Shown piece by piece: positions 18,333 to 27,341 of a stretch of 64,000 nt of DNA. The notes under the pieces were generated by a model. That model was not told where the DNA came from and ran no database searches. It saw only the letters and a program-made list of their open reading frames with translations. Position 1 is the stretch's first letter, and each line of letters begins with the position of its first letter. The stretch is taken from positions 62,001-126,000 of the forward strand of contig CAVZCK010000034.1 of NCBI GenBank assembly GCA_963773735.1, in the 5' to 3' direction. This stretch comes from CAVZCK01 sp963773735 (GTDB lineage Bacteria; Pseudomonadota; Alphaproteobacteria; Rhizobiales; Rhodomicrobiaceae). Position numbers and translations under genes: made by a program.

Positions 18333-19886
18333 ATGCGAGTCCTTTTTTACACCGCGACAGCGTTATTCATCCTTCTGGCAGGCATCTTTGCTTTCTACGC
18401 CCTGCGGGCGCCGGCGAGCGGCGGTGGCGCGAAGGTCGTTCTCAGCATCGACGCAAGCCAGATGCCCGGTGCCTCGTCTCAAGCGAGCCAAGGTGCCGAC
18501 GGCGATTTGCTCGCTGAGGCGGCAGCGAGGCTGAAGCGGGCCGATGCGAGCGATACCCCCCCGGATGCGATAAAGCCTTCCTTATCCGCGGAAGCCGCCT
18601 CACCGGGAACGTCTGCGGCTGAGGGTGAGGAGACGGCCCAAGGTCATATCGAGGACCAGAGCGATACGCTCCCGGGCACGACTTTGGCCGGGCTGGAGGG
18701 CGACAAGCCGCCACTCGACGATATCGACAAAGGCTCGGCTGACCTTGCATCGCATGATAATGACGCGGCTGCGCAGCCGGAGCCGACATCGGCTCAACCC
18801 AATCCCGAGGGTGTAGGCCAAGGTCCGTCCTCCACGCAGCAGGAGCTTGCCGAACGGGAAACATCCAAGCCAACTCTGAATAGCGGGCGGAGTATCGTGC
18901 CGGCGGAGCCGGGCGCAAAGCCCGGAGCGTCCGCCACCGCGGACACGGGATTGCAGGCGGCAGCGCCTCCCGAGGACACCGGAAATGCATCTGGCGCGGC
19001 CACGCAGACGGATGGCGGAAAGACCAATGTCAACGCTGTCCTCGCGGCGCTGAACGAGAAAGACGCGTTGGAGCCCGCGGCGCCCACCGTGCCGCCACCG
19101 CCGCTTCCCTATAGGCGCCCAGGCAATATCCCGTCGACGAAAACTGCGGCGCTCGGAGGTTGGAAGAGCACGAATTTCACAACGACAGAAGTCGCAGCGC
19201 CGCGCTCGGCCCGCATTGCCATTCTTCTTCGTGGGATAGGCCGCGACGACCGGATCAGCGATGACGCGATCACGAAATTGCCACCTCCGGTTTCGCTGGC
19301 TTTCGTGCCCTATGCTGGCAGCTCTCAGCAATGGGCGAAAAAAGCGCTGGAGCTGGGTCATGAGGTCATCGTGCAGCTTCCGCTTGAGCCGTCAGACTAC
19401 CCGGTCAATAATCCAGGACCCGAGACATTGTTGTCATCGTCTGGCTCCGATGAGAATCTCTCCAGATTGCACACCGTTCTGTCCCGTTTCGACGGATATA
19501 GCGGCGTGACCAATTTCCTGGGCGGCAGGCTTCTGCAGTCGAAAGTCGCGCTTCGCCCGATCCTTGAGGAAGTCAAGGCAAAGGGTCTGATCTATGTCGG
19601 CGAAGGCAACAATAGCCATGCCGTGGTCCAAGGCGTCGCCAAAGAAATCGGTCTGCGCTATGGCAACGCCGATGTGATGATCGATGCCCAGCCGTCGCCG
19701 ACGGCGATCAGGAAAGCGTTGGACCGGCTGGTGGTGCTCGCGCGCAAACAGGGCAGCGCCATCGGCATGGGCACGGCTTCGCGCACAACGATCGAACAGC
19801 TGGAAAGCTGGTCCCAGCAATTAGGGGCAGACGGCGTCACGCTCGTGCCCGTTGGCGTCCTCGCTCAGGCGCCCGGCGCCTCATGA
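18333..19886 (+). CDS. Divergent polysaccharide deacetylase family protein
   Basis: About 517 residues from ATG 18333. A single N-terminal membrane segment (VLFYTATALFILLAGIFAFY) is followed by about 240 residues rich in Ala, Gly, Pro, Glu and Asp, a disordered periplasmic linker. The C-terminal 220 residues are the YibQ-like domain: RIAILLRGIGRDDRISDDAI, VSLAFVPYAGSSQQWAKKA, GHEVIVQLPLEPSDYPVNN and YVGEGNNSHAVV. This family has a (beta/alpha) barrel fold related to NodB deacetylases, and its substrate is not established. It sits between ctpA and rppH as in other Hyphomicrobiales. The linker is unusually long. Confidence 0.88.
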   Translation: MRVLFYTATALFILLAGIFAFYALRAPASGGGAKVVLSIDASQMPGASSQASQGADGDLLAEAAARLKRADASDTPPDAIKPSLSAEAASPGTSAAEGEETAQGHIEDQSDTLPGTTLAGLEGDKPPLDDIDKGSADLASHDNDAAAQPEPTSAQPNPEGVGQGPSSTQQELAERETSKPTLNSGRSIVPAEPGAKPGASATADTGLQAAAPPEDTGNASGAATQTDGGKTNVNAVLAALNEKDALEPAAPTVPPPPLPYRRPGNIPSTKTAALGGWKSTNFTTTEVAAPRSARIAILLRGIGRDDRISDDAITKLPPPVSLAFVPYAGSSQQWAKKALELGHEVIVQLPLEPSDYPVNNPGPETLLSSSGSDENLSRLHTVLSRFDGYSGVTNFLGGRLLQSKVALRPILEEVKAKGLIYVGEGNNSHAVVQGVAKEIGLRYGNADVMIDAQPSPTAIRKALDRLVVLARKQGSAIGMGTASRTTIEQLESWSQQLGADGVTLVPVGVLAQAPGAS

Positions 19887-20395
19887 ACAAGGCGGTCGGG
19901 CCGGTCGATGCATCGCTGATGCCTTACCGCCTCGGTGCCGGCATCATGCTGATCAACGCCGAGGGGTTGATCTGGATCGGGCAGCGGCGCAATCATTTCG
20001 CCCAAGACGGCCGCAACTGGCAGATGCCGCAAGGCGGCATCGACAAGGACGAAGCGCCCGCCGCGGCGGCTATCCGTGAACTTGCAGAGGAAACCGGGAC
20101 CGACAAAGCCGAAATCCTCGCCGAGACGAAAGACTGGTTTCAATACGATCTCCCGCCGGATCGACTCGGCATTGCGCTTAAAGGCAAGTATCGCGGCCAA
20201 AGGCAGAAATGGTTCGCGATGCGTTTCACCGGCATCGACGCGGACTTCAATATTCACAATCCGCCCGGCGGTCACCAGCCCGAGTTCAGCGATTGGCGCT
20301 GGGCGACCTCTGTGGACTTGCCCGGCCTTATCGTGCCATTCAAGCGTGAGGTTTATCAGGCCGTTATCGCTGAGTTCCGTCGCTATCTGCGCTGA
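19883..20395 (+). CDS. rppH: RNA 5'-pyrophosphohydrolase
   Basis: 170 residues. RppH removes pyrophosphate from 5'-triphosphorylated mRNA and so starts 5'-end-dependent decay; it may also cleave dinucleoside polyphosphates. The Nudix box is complete at residues 51-73, with Gly51, Glu57, REL, and EETG ending at 72. WQMPQGG before it and WFAMRFTGIDADFNI after it match the RppH subgroup. The start codon overlaps the last four bases of the deacetylase gene (ATGA arrangement), so the two are translationally coupled. Confidence 0.95.
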   Translation: MNKAVGPVDASLMPYRLGAGIMLINAEGLIWIGQRRNHFAQDGRNWQMPQGGIDKDEAPAAAAIRELAEETGTDKAEILAETKDWFQYDLPPDRLGIALKGKYRGQRQKWFAMRFTGIDADFNIHNPPGGHQPEFSDWRWATSVDLPGLIVPFKREVYQAVIAEFRRYLR

Positions 20396-20695
20396 ATTCG
20401 CGTGCTTTTCGGCGCAGTGGGCCCGGCGTGAACGGCAGGATGGGACGACTGCGGCGATCGATCAGACGAACACTGTTGCAACAACAGCCAACCGCGCCGC
20501 GAAGGCAATCCGTAGCCCGGCCGCCACACATAACGAACCAGCCGTGACCGCCATGGCGAGCACCGTACTGTGAGAGATGTTTTAGCAACGCACGGTAGAG
20601 TTATTTAAGATTTGCGCAACCTTTGATTGCGTTCGCTGGCCTCAGCGTTTACCTCGATTCCATGGCAGCGCTCATAATGATTCGGGGGTCGTCTT
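20396..20695. other. Intergenic region without a gene
   Basis: 300 bases between rppH and ftcR. Open frames here have no recognisable similarity. The AT-richer part at about 20575-20690 is the likely location of the ftcR promoter. Confidence 0.4.
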
Positions 20696-21364
20696 ATGAT
20701 CGTGATTGTGGACGAGCGTGACACCGTCAAAGGGGGCTATGCGGCGTGGTTCGACCGCGAGGGCGTGTCGGCGACGGGCTTTTGCGCGACCGATTTCGGC
20801 AATTGGGTTAAGACCGTCTCCGATCCCGACATCGGCGCCGTCGAAGCCTTCCTCATCGGAACTTGCCAAGACCGTCATTTGCTTCCGAGGCTGATCCGCA
20901 ACCGCAGCAGCGCCGCCGTGATCGCCATGAACGATCACAGATGTCTCGACGAAACGCTGGACCTGTTTGACGCCGGTGTGGACGATGTCGTCCGCAAGCC
21001 GGTGCATGTCCGTGAAATTCTGGCGCGGATCAAGGCAATCCAGCGCCGCGCAAAGGGCGACGACGAAGGCAAGCTCATCGGCGATATTCGGGTTTTCTCC
21101 GACGGGCGCGACCCGGAGGTGAAGGGCGACGTTCTGCCGCTGCCGCGCCGCGAACGCCGCATTCTCGAATATCTCGTCAACAATCGCGGCCGCCGGGTGA
21201 CGAAGAGCCAGATTTTCAATTTCGTCTACGGGCTATTCGGCGAGGACATCGACGAAAACGTCGTCGAAAGCCATATCAGCAAGCTCCGCAAGCGGCTCAG
21301 GCATCGTCTCGCCTACGATCCGATCGACTCGCAGCGCTACCTCGGCTACCGGCTAGCCTATTGA
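20696..21364 (+). CDS. ftcR: Orphan response regulator, flagellar regulator FtcR-type
   Basis: 222 residues, matching FtcR of Brucella and relatives, which activates flagellar genes. N-terminal receiver domain: MIVIVDERDTVKGGYAAWF to AGVDDVVRKPVHVREILARI. C-terminal winged helix: LPLPRRERRILEYLVNNRGR, then VVESHISKLRKRLRH and SQRYLGYRLAY. The usual phospho-acceptor position of the receiver reads AFLIG with no aspartate, so it is probably not controlled by phosphorylation in the normal way. No flagellar or sensor-kinase gene lies nearby. The start ATG 20696 follows a GGGGGTCG stretch. Confidence 0.88.
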   Translation: MIVIVDERDTVKGGYAAWFDREGVSATGFCATDFGNWVKTVSDPDIGAVEAFLIGTCQDRHLLPRLIRNRSSAAVIAMNDHRCLDETLDLFDAGVDDVVRKPVHVREILARIKAIQRRAKGDDEGKLIGDIRVFSDGRDPEVKGDVLPLPRRERRILEYLVNNRGRRVTKSQIFNFVYGLFGEDIDENVVESHISKLRKRLRHRLAYDPIDSQRYLGYRLAY

Positions 21365-22052
21365 ATAGAACACCATCACAGCGCGGATGAAGCCGGGTCG
21401 CAGCCCGGCGCTCAGTCGCCGACACGGACCTGGACGCGGTCACAGCGTAGACGTAAAGAAGATGTGCCCAGCTGATCACGCTGAAAATGGCAAGGACACG
21501 GGCTGACAGGAATGTCAGGGCTGGTGAAGGTCATTGTCAGTCGTCTTGCACGCTGTTTCTGGCCATCACCGGCGAACGCTTTTGATGGCGAGCGCCATGT
21601 GGCGCAATATCGACCGCTGATCTGGAGGCAGCGCCGAGAAACACGAGAGGTCTACAGGGCGATTTTGGTGACGTTCGTTCAGAGGCGGAACTGGGCGGTG
21701 CCGCTGTGGCCGACCTGATCGCGCCACTACAGCTAAGGCCACCGCTATTCCGCTTCTTGCCATATGACCACATGAATCGAATTGGTCGTAACAAGAGCAG
21801 ACTTCACGCACATGGAAAGTTTATGAGTTGTTGTCCTGCGGGACGACGCGGCCTCCGTCTGCGTTGCTGCGATTGTAAACAGAAGATCGAATGCTAGCTT
21901 TTCTGGTTGTTCTTTCTGCGACGTTAGATCGAAGGCTGGCTCATCGTCTCCTCCTTGATTGAACTTTACGTCTTGTTTTTGAGAGCGGCGATCGCGCTCA
22001 GAAACCGCGCCAAAACCGCTTTGGGTGTTGGGAAGGCAATTGCTCCGTCGTC
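21365..22052. other. Intergenic region with repeat fragment, no convincing gene
   Basis: About 690 bases between ftcR and livF. It contains the inverted partial copy of the small membrane-protein sequence (21443-21521). The rest shows only short unsupported frames with no family I recognise. It looks like degenerate or dispersed-element sequence. Confidence 0.4.
21443..21521 (-). repeat. Inverted partial copy of 1221-1299
   Basis: The reverse complement matches 1221-1299 over 79 bases with only about 7 differences. It encodes the fragment LTFLSARVLAIFSVISWAHL, corresponding to LTFLSALALAIFGVISWSHL in the small membrane protein. Similarity stops abruptly on both sides. It is a gene fragment moved with a dispersed repeat, or a piece left by a rearrangement. 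Confidence 0.8.
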
Positions 22053-22754
22053 TTACACGCCCAACCACCGCGCCTTGAGGGCGCGATCAGCGCGAATGCC
22101 CATGCGGTCGCCTTTCCAGACAGCCTGTCCGCGGCCGATGATGCAGACATCATCGGCAAGGGAGGTGGCAAAGCCGAAATTCTGCTCGACGAGAATTATG
22201 GTCAGGCCTTCGGACTTCAATTCGGCGAGCTTGTCGTGGATCTGGCGGACGATGATCGGAGCAAGACCCTCGGTGGGCTCGTCGAGCAGGAGCAACAGCG
22301 GATTGGTGAGGAGGGCGCGGGCAATGGCGAGCATCTGCTGTTCGCCGCCGGAGAGCTGGTTGCCGCCATTCTTCAGCCGCTCGGCGAGCTGGGGAAAGAA
22401 CGCCAGAGCGCGTTCCATGGTCCAGTGCCGCTCGCCAATCGGCGTCAGGCGCGCGGCGAGCGCTAGATTCTCTTCGACGGTGAGCGAGGGGAAGATATCG
22501 CGGGTTTCGGGCACATAAGCGATTCCGGAACGGGCGATTTCGTAGCAGGTCCTGCCGGTCGTTTCCTTGCCGCGGAAGGCGATGGAGCCTCGCGTTGCCG
22601 GAAGGAGGCCCATGATCGCCTTGAGGATCGTCGTCTTGCCCGCACCATTCCGTCCCAGGATGGCGAGCAGCCGTCCCCGCTCCGCCGCGAGATCGAGGCC
22701 GTGGATGATCTGGGTCTCGCCATAGCCGGTCTCGAGATTGCGGATTTCAAGCAT
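22053..22754 (-). CDS. livF: Branched-chain-type ABC transporter ATP-binding protein (LivF-like)
   Basis: 233 residues from ATG 22754, the usual LivF length. Walker A is LAILGRNGAGKTTILKAIMG, the signature is NQLSGGEQQMLAIARALL, Walker B is LLLLLDEPTEGLAP, and the H-loop region is IILVEQNFGFATS. It overlaps the end of livG by 8 bases. It is one of two ATPases of a five-gene importer. Close linkage to the box genes suggests that the cargo is benzoate or a related aromatic acid rather than an amino acid; that is inference from position. Confidence 0.93.
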   Translation of the reverse strand: MLEIRNLETGYGETQIIHGLDLAAERGRLLAILGRNGAGKTTILKAIMGLLPATRGSIAFRGKETTGRTCYEIARSGIAYVPETRDIFPSLTVEENLALAARLTPIGERHWTMERALAFFPQLAERLKNGGNQLSGGEQQMLAIARALLTNPLLLLLDEPTEGLAPIIVRQIHDKLAELKSEGLTIILVEQNFGFATSLADDVCIIGRGQAVWKGDRMGIRADRALKARWLGV

Positions 22755-23494
22755 GGCCAGCCCATGCGCCGAGATAGATTTCACGCACCAGGGCGCTGGC
22801 GCGCGTCGCTTCCGGCGTCCCCTCGAATACGACTTTGCCGTAGTCGAGCACCGTGATCTGATCGGCAACGTCGAAAGCGAGATCCATGTCGTGCTCGATG
22901 ATGAGGATGGTGAGTTCGCGCGGCAGCGTATTCAGAAGACGGCGAAATGCGCGGATCATGCCGGGGCCGACGCCGGAGGTGGGTTCGTCCATCAGCAGAA
23001 CCTTCGGCCGGGCGGCAAGCGCGATCCCGACCTCGAGCTGGCGACGATAGCCATATGCGCATTCAGCGACATGGAGGTCGAGCACGTCTTGCAGGCCGAC
23101 CCGAGCTGCGATGTCGGTCACGACGTGCTTGATTTGCGGGTCGCGATGAACGTCGCGGCTCAGTGTCCCGGCCAGCCCCATTGCGGCCACGGTCGCCAGC
23201 GAGAGATTCTCGCGGACGGTCAGCCCGTTAAACAGGTTGTTCTTCTGATAGCTGCGCGACAGACCCATGCGCGCACGTTGCTCTACCGCCATATGCGTGA
23301 CAGGCTTGCCGTCCATCCGGATGTCGCCCGAGTTCGGGCACCAGCTCCCCCGCCAGCAGGTTGAACAGGGTCGTCTTGCCGGCGCCGTTCGGCCCAAGTA
23401 AGACGCGGCGTTCTCCCTTATCGAGCCGCAGCGAAACATTGTCGATGACGACGAGGGAGCCGAAGGATTTGCAAAGTCCGACGACCTCAAGCAT
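22747..23494 (-). CDS. livG: Branched-chain-type ABC transporter ATP-binding protein (LivG-like; frame broken once)
   Basis: About 249 residues from ATG 23494 when one extra base near 23336 is skipped. The N-terminal frame has LRLDKGERRVLLGPNGAGKT (Walker A). The frame after the break has DIRMDGKPVTHMAVEQRARM, SYQKNNLFNGLTVRENLSLA, the LivG-type signature AYGYRRQLEVGIALA and Walker B VLLMDEPTSGVGPGM. The start overlaps the end of livM by 8 bases. The break is fully explained by one inserted G in the coding strand within the GELVP-NSGDIRMDG segment. Confidence 0.9.
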
Positions 23495-24492
23495 CGGCCT
23501 GCGCTCCAGCCAATTTGGTGGCTGCCTCGCGTCTCTTCGCCAGCCGCGACAGACAGATCTCGATCTGCCGCTCCAGCGCGCCATAAAGGCCGCGCCCGCC
23601 AACCGCGACTGCGAGGATGAGGATGAGCCCGATGATCATGTGCCAATAGTTGGTGACACCGCTGACCAGATACTTCAGGAACACCAAAAACACCGCTCCA
23701 ACGACTGGGCCGGCGAGCGTGCCGATCCCGCCGAGGATCACCATGACGAGCAGCTTCGCCGGACACGGTCCAGGTCATGAGCTCGGGCGAGACGAACATC
23801 GTGTGCTGGGCCGACAGTGCGCCGGCGAGACCCGCGAACAGTCCGGAAAAGGCGAAGGCGCCGGACTTGAATTTCCATATGGTCACGCCGAGTGCGCGCA
23901 TCCTGTCCTCGTTCTCACGAATGCCGCAAAGCGTGCGCCCGAACCCCGATGTCAGGAGCCAGGCCGCCGCCGCATAGATCAGGATGAGGCAAAGGAGGGA
24001 GAAAAAGGCAAAGGCTGTGGAGCCCTGCAGATCGAGGCCGAGCGCGGAAAGATCGAGCCGCCTGACGCCGGACATGCCGTCATCGCCGCCGAGCGCACGC
24101 GCATCGAAAACCAGAACGTAGGCCATCTGTCCGAATGCGAGGCTGGCCATCATGAAGAAGATGCCGCGCGTTCTCGACGCCACCGCTCCGACAGCCGCTC
24201 CGAAAAGCGCCGCGACCGCCATTGCAGCAAGCATCGCCGCTAGAGGCGGAGCGCCCAGCATGAGGCCCGCCACAGCATAGGCATAGGCCCCCAGGCCCAA
24301 CAGCGCTCCGTGCGCGAGGGAGACCATGCCGCCATATCCCGCCATGACATCGAGGCTGATGGCGAGCATCGCCAGGATCGCCGCATCGATGACAAGTTCC
24401 CGCGCGAAATACCCTCCAAGCAATGTGTACGCGCAAAGTCCGGCGACAACCGTGAAAACGGTCCAGCTCTTCGTCGGCGTTTGCCGGAACAT
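23487..24492 (-). CDS. livM: Branched-chain-type ABC transporter permease (LivM-like; frame broken once)
   Basis: About 335 residues. The N-terminal part has several membrane helices (LVIDAAILAMLAISLDVMAG, GALLGLGAYAYAVAGLMLG) and the cytoplasmic ATPase-contact loop GIRENEDRMRALGVTIWKFK. After an extra base near 23755, the C-terminal part continues as MVILGGIGTLAGPVVGAVFL and ends KLAGAQADA. The contact-loop EA/RENE motif and the GGxGTLxGPxxGA motif are family hallmarks. The gene pairs with livH to form the membrane channel. Without correcting the frame it would read on into livG as one false protein. Confidence 0.9.
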
Positions 24493-24496
24493 AGGC

Positions 24497-25369
24497 TCAG
24501 CTCCGCGCGGGGAAAAGGCCTGCCGGGCGATAGATCAGCGCAGCGGCGAGGAGCCCGTAAACCACAATCGAGGCGATCTGCGGCGCCAGCACCGCACCGA
24601 AGGTTTGCACGAAACCGACGAGCAGCGAGCCGGCGACCGCGCCTTTCAGGCTGCCCAGGCCACCGATCACGACGACGATCAGTGTCGGGATCAGGATTTC
24701 GGTGCCCATATTCGGACTAACCGATAAGACCGGTGCGGCAACCACTCCGGCAAGCCCGGCCAGCGCGCAACCGACGCAGAATGCCAGAAAGAATACAAGC
24801 TCCACATTAATGCCGAGGCAGGCCGCCATCTGCTCGTTGTCGACGCCTGCGCGGATCATTGCGCCGATCGGCGTGCGCGTGAGCACGAGCTGCAGCAAGG
24901 CCATGACGGAGAGACCAAGGAAGATGATGAACAGGCGGTAGGCGGAATAGGTGACACCGAACACCTGCACCGTATCCGCCAAAGCGAAGGGCGGTTCGAC
25001 GCCGAGCGCGATGTCTCCCCAGACGATGCGGAAGAGATCGAGGAAGATGAAGATCAGTCCGAAAGTCACCAGCACCTGGTTCATCGGGCCGGCATGGCGC
25101 ATACGCCGGATCAGGCCGAAATAGAGCGCCGCGCCGAGCGCAGAGACCACGGCCGGCGCGAGCAGAAAACCGGCCCAGTAGGATCCGGTCATTCTGACAA
25201 TGGAAAAGCCGATATAGGCTCCGAGCGCGTAGAGCGCTCCATGGGCTAGATTGACGAAATGCAGGAGCCCGAAAATCACCGTCAGGCCGACGGAGAGAAG
25301 GAACAGCAGCATGGACAATTGAAGGCCGTGGAGGGTCTGCACGATCCAGAAGGAGAGGTCGGCGGTCAT
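24497..25369 (-). CDS. livH: Branched-chain-type ABC transporter permease (LivH-like)
   Basis: 290 residues from ATG 25369; longer upstream extensions run through a repeat and are rejected. About eight membrane helices are visible. Hallmarks include GLTVIFGLLHFVNLAHGALY, the ATPase-contact loop IRAGVDNEQMAACLGINVEL, and GGLGSLKGAVAGSLLVGFVQ. The frame is intact. It lies 4 bp upstream of livM. It is separated by 320 bp, including a palindromic repeat, from the binding-protein gene. Confidence 0.93.
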   Translation of the reverse strand: MTADLSFWIVQTLHGLQLSMLLFLLSVGLTVIFGLLHFVNLAHGALYALGAYIGFSIVRMTGSYWAGFLLAPAVVSALGAALYFGLIRRMRHAGPMNQVLVTFGLIFIFLDLFRIVWGDIALGVEPPFALADTVQVFGVTYSAYRLFIIFLGLSVMALLQLVLTRTPIGAMIRAGVDNEQMAACLGINVELVFFLAFCVGCALAGLAGVVAAPVLSVSPNMGTEILIPTLIVVVIGGLGSLKGAVAGSLLVGFVQTFGAVLAPQIASIVVYGLLAAALIYRPAGLFPARS

Positions 25370-25471
25370 GCTCGAAACCTTCTTATCTCTCGCCCTCTGA
25401 TCCACCGAAGGCATAGCCCACAGGCGCAAATGTAACAGAAAACCGCCAAAGACTCGTGCAAAGCCCTCTAC

Positions 25472-25571
25472 CATTGGGAGAGGGCTGGGTGAGGGGTTAC
25501 GCACTTTCGATCGGTTGTACGCCCTCACCCGGAATGCTGACGCATTCCGCCCTCTCCCCTCGGGAGAGGGC
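25472..25571 (+). repeat. Intergenic palindromic repeat, copy 1
   Basis: The block contains GGGAGAGGGCTGGGTGAGGG near the left, CCCTCACCCGGAATGC in the middle and CCTCTCCCCTCGGGAGAGGG at the right, so it can fold into several nested hairpins. An inverted relative lies at 41597-41702. It sits between the binding-protein and LivH genes and may limit read-through from the highly expressed binding-protein gene. Confidence 0.75.
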
Positions 25572-25690
25572 TAATTGCGGCAGCTCCTTATATCTGTGGC
25601 CTTCATGTTAGCGCCCGGGCGCATCGGCCGATGCCTTGGGAATGGAGCAGCCCGCAAAAACGGGCGGGTTGCCTTCGTTATCGCTCAAAC

Positions 25691-26863
25691 TTACATTTTG
25701 CACCCATTCGGCTCGTCGGCGACATCCTTGATCGTGTCGATCACCTTCTGGCTGAGACCCCCTTGGCCAGCCACCGTCTCGTAAATATAGATGTTCTGAA
25801 TGATGTTATTGGTCGCCGGGTCGATCTTCAGAGGGCCGCGCGGGCCGGTATAGCTGACCTTCGGCAGAGCAGCGGCAAGGCTGGCCCGGTCGACGGCTCC
25901 GCTCTTGATGGCTTCCGTCAGGGCCCGGCCTGCGTCATAGCCCTGGACCGCATATTCGGACGGATCGTGCCCTGCCTTGGCCTTGAAGGCTTTGACGAAG
26001 GCCTTGTTTTCCGGCGTATCGATCGTCGGGACATAATGGAGCGAGGTGATGACGCCTTCTGCCGCAGGTCCCTCGGCGTTCACGTAAAGCGGCGAGGTCA
26101 GGAAACCCGAGCCGTAGAGTGGCAGATCCTTCTTGAGCCCCAAGGAGCCGTATTGCTTGACGAAGGAGATCGCCTCCGATCCGGCATAAAAGACAAAGAT
26201 CGCGTCCGGATTGGCGGCCTTCGCCTTGGTCAGATAGGGGCCGAAATCCTGGGTTTTCTGAAACGGCGTGTAATCGGCGCCGACCATCTGGCCGCCCGCG
26301 GCCTGAAAGGCCTTCTCGAAAGCCTCGATCATCTGATGCCCTGCGGCATAGTCCGGAGCAAGCCCGTAAACCTTGCGGATACCCTTATCATACATCCATT
26401 TGCCCATCGGCCGGTTCACCTGGGCGTTGGAGAAGGAGACACGGACGATATATTTGCTGCAATTCGCGCCCGTCGTCTCGTCGTTGCCGGCATTGGCGAC
26501 GATCAGCGGCACCTTCGACCTATCGACGAAGTCACGCACAGCGGCCAGCACGCCGGAGGAGACGATGCCGACGATCACATCCGCCTGATCCTCGAGCACC
26601 AGCTTGCGGGCCTTAGCAAGTCCAACCGGGGGCTTGGCCTCGCTGTCCTCGCGCATAACACTGATATCCTTCGCCATGCCGGCTTCGTCGAGCGCCAGCA
26701 TGAAACCGTCATCGATCTCCTTGCCGAGCGCGGCATAGACGCCGCTATAGGGCAGCAGCAGCCCCACGTTCTGGACCTTCGCCGCCGCGATCCCGGCCGA
26801 TCCGCCGATGACGCCGGATAAAGTGACCGCGGCCAGAACAGACCGTGTCAGATGCCTCATCAT
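25691..26863 (-). CDS. ABC transporter substrate-binding protein (branched-chain/aromatic type)
   Basis: 390 residues with a signal peptide (RSVLAAVTLSGVIGGSAGIA ending AKVQ). The mature protein is a type I periplasmic binding protein: NVGLLLPYSGVYAALGKEID, KARKLVLEDQADVIVGIVSS, VYGLAPDYAAGHQMIEAFEK and YAVQGYDAGRALTEAIKSG. It is transcribed away from benzoate-CoA ligase. Binding proteins of this family carry aromatic acids in several degradation clusters, so benzoate is the best guess. RBS-like GGAGG occurs just before ATG 26863. Confidence 0.92.
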   Translation of the reverse strand: MMRHLTRSVLAAVTLSGVIGGSAGIAAAKVQNVGLLLPYSGVYAALGKEIDDGFMLALDEAGMAKDISVMREDSEAKPPVGLAKARKLVLEDQADVIVGIVSSGVLAAVRDFVDRSKVPLIVANAGNDETTGANCSKYIVRVSFSNAQVNRPMGKWMYDKGIRKVYGLAPDYAAGHQMIEAFEKAFQAAGGQMVGADYTPFQKTQDFGPYLTKAKAANPDAIFVFYAGSEAISFVKQYGSLGLKKDLPLYGSGFLTSPLYVNAEGPAAEGVITSLHYVPTIDTPENKAFVKAFKAKAGHDPSEYAVQGYDAGRALTEAIKSGAVDRASLAAALPKVSYTGPRGPLKIDPATNNIIQNIYIYETVAGQGGLSQKVIDTIKDVADEPNGCKM

Positions 26864-27341
26864 AGCCTCCTCCTTTTGATGCGCCGCGCTGAGGGCGGCT
26901 TGGATCAGTGCACCAGGGTCGATCGGAGCACTTATGCGAAAAAATGCATTCTTAGTGCCTTGGCGCCCGATTTCCGAGCTTATGAACTTCTTAATTTATT
27001 CCGATTTGGAACCAAGTAAAGTATTATATTGCATCGTTATTGCAGAACATGCATTATTACGCACAGACGTGACGGCAATCCGGGAGGAGCGTGGTGAAAG
27101 GGCGAGCGCTGGACAATGCTCACTGAGCACTTCCCGGCCGTGGCGGACCAACCTCTCTTAGCAAGCCGTGTGCGCGGAGGACAAAGAAGGCTGGCCGATG
27201 CGCAGGATGCAGGCGGCCTTACACTCGGCCGCGCGGTCAACCCTGGAGGGCGGGCCTGAATGAGCGATCGAGTTCACCGGCAAATACTTCACAGAATACG
27301 TCACAGACAAGAAAATGACGGCCGGCCAGCGGGAGGAGCGC
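26864..27341. promoter_or_regulatory. Divergent control region between transporter and benzoate-CoA ligase genes
   Basis: This 478-bp gap contains four TGCA words: 26949-26952 approximately, 27030-27033, 27041-27044 and 27050-27053. On the minus strand 27033-27022 reads TGCAATATAATA, the same core as at the boxC and boxR promoters. It includes a perfect minus-10 hexamer TATAAT pointing at the binding-protein gene. The spacing of the TGCA words (about one helical turn) fits binding of a dimeric XRE-type regulator such as BoxR. A strong ribosome-binding site GGGAGGAG precedes ATG 27342. Confidence 0.6.

Noticed and set aside
22747..24492. Apparent 581-residue fusion of permease and ATPase
   Set aside because: The junction is produced by two single-base breaks; corrected, it separates into LivM and LivG with an 8-base overlap.
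25631..26821. 396-residue open frame on the plus strand
   Set aside because: Antisense to the periplasmic binding protein, which has a signal peptide and complete domain.
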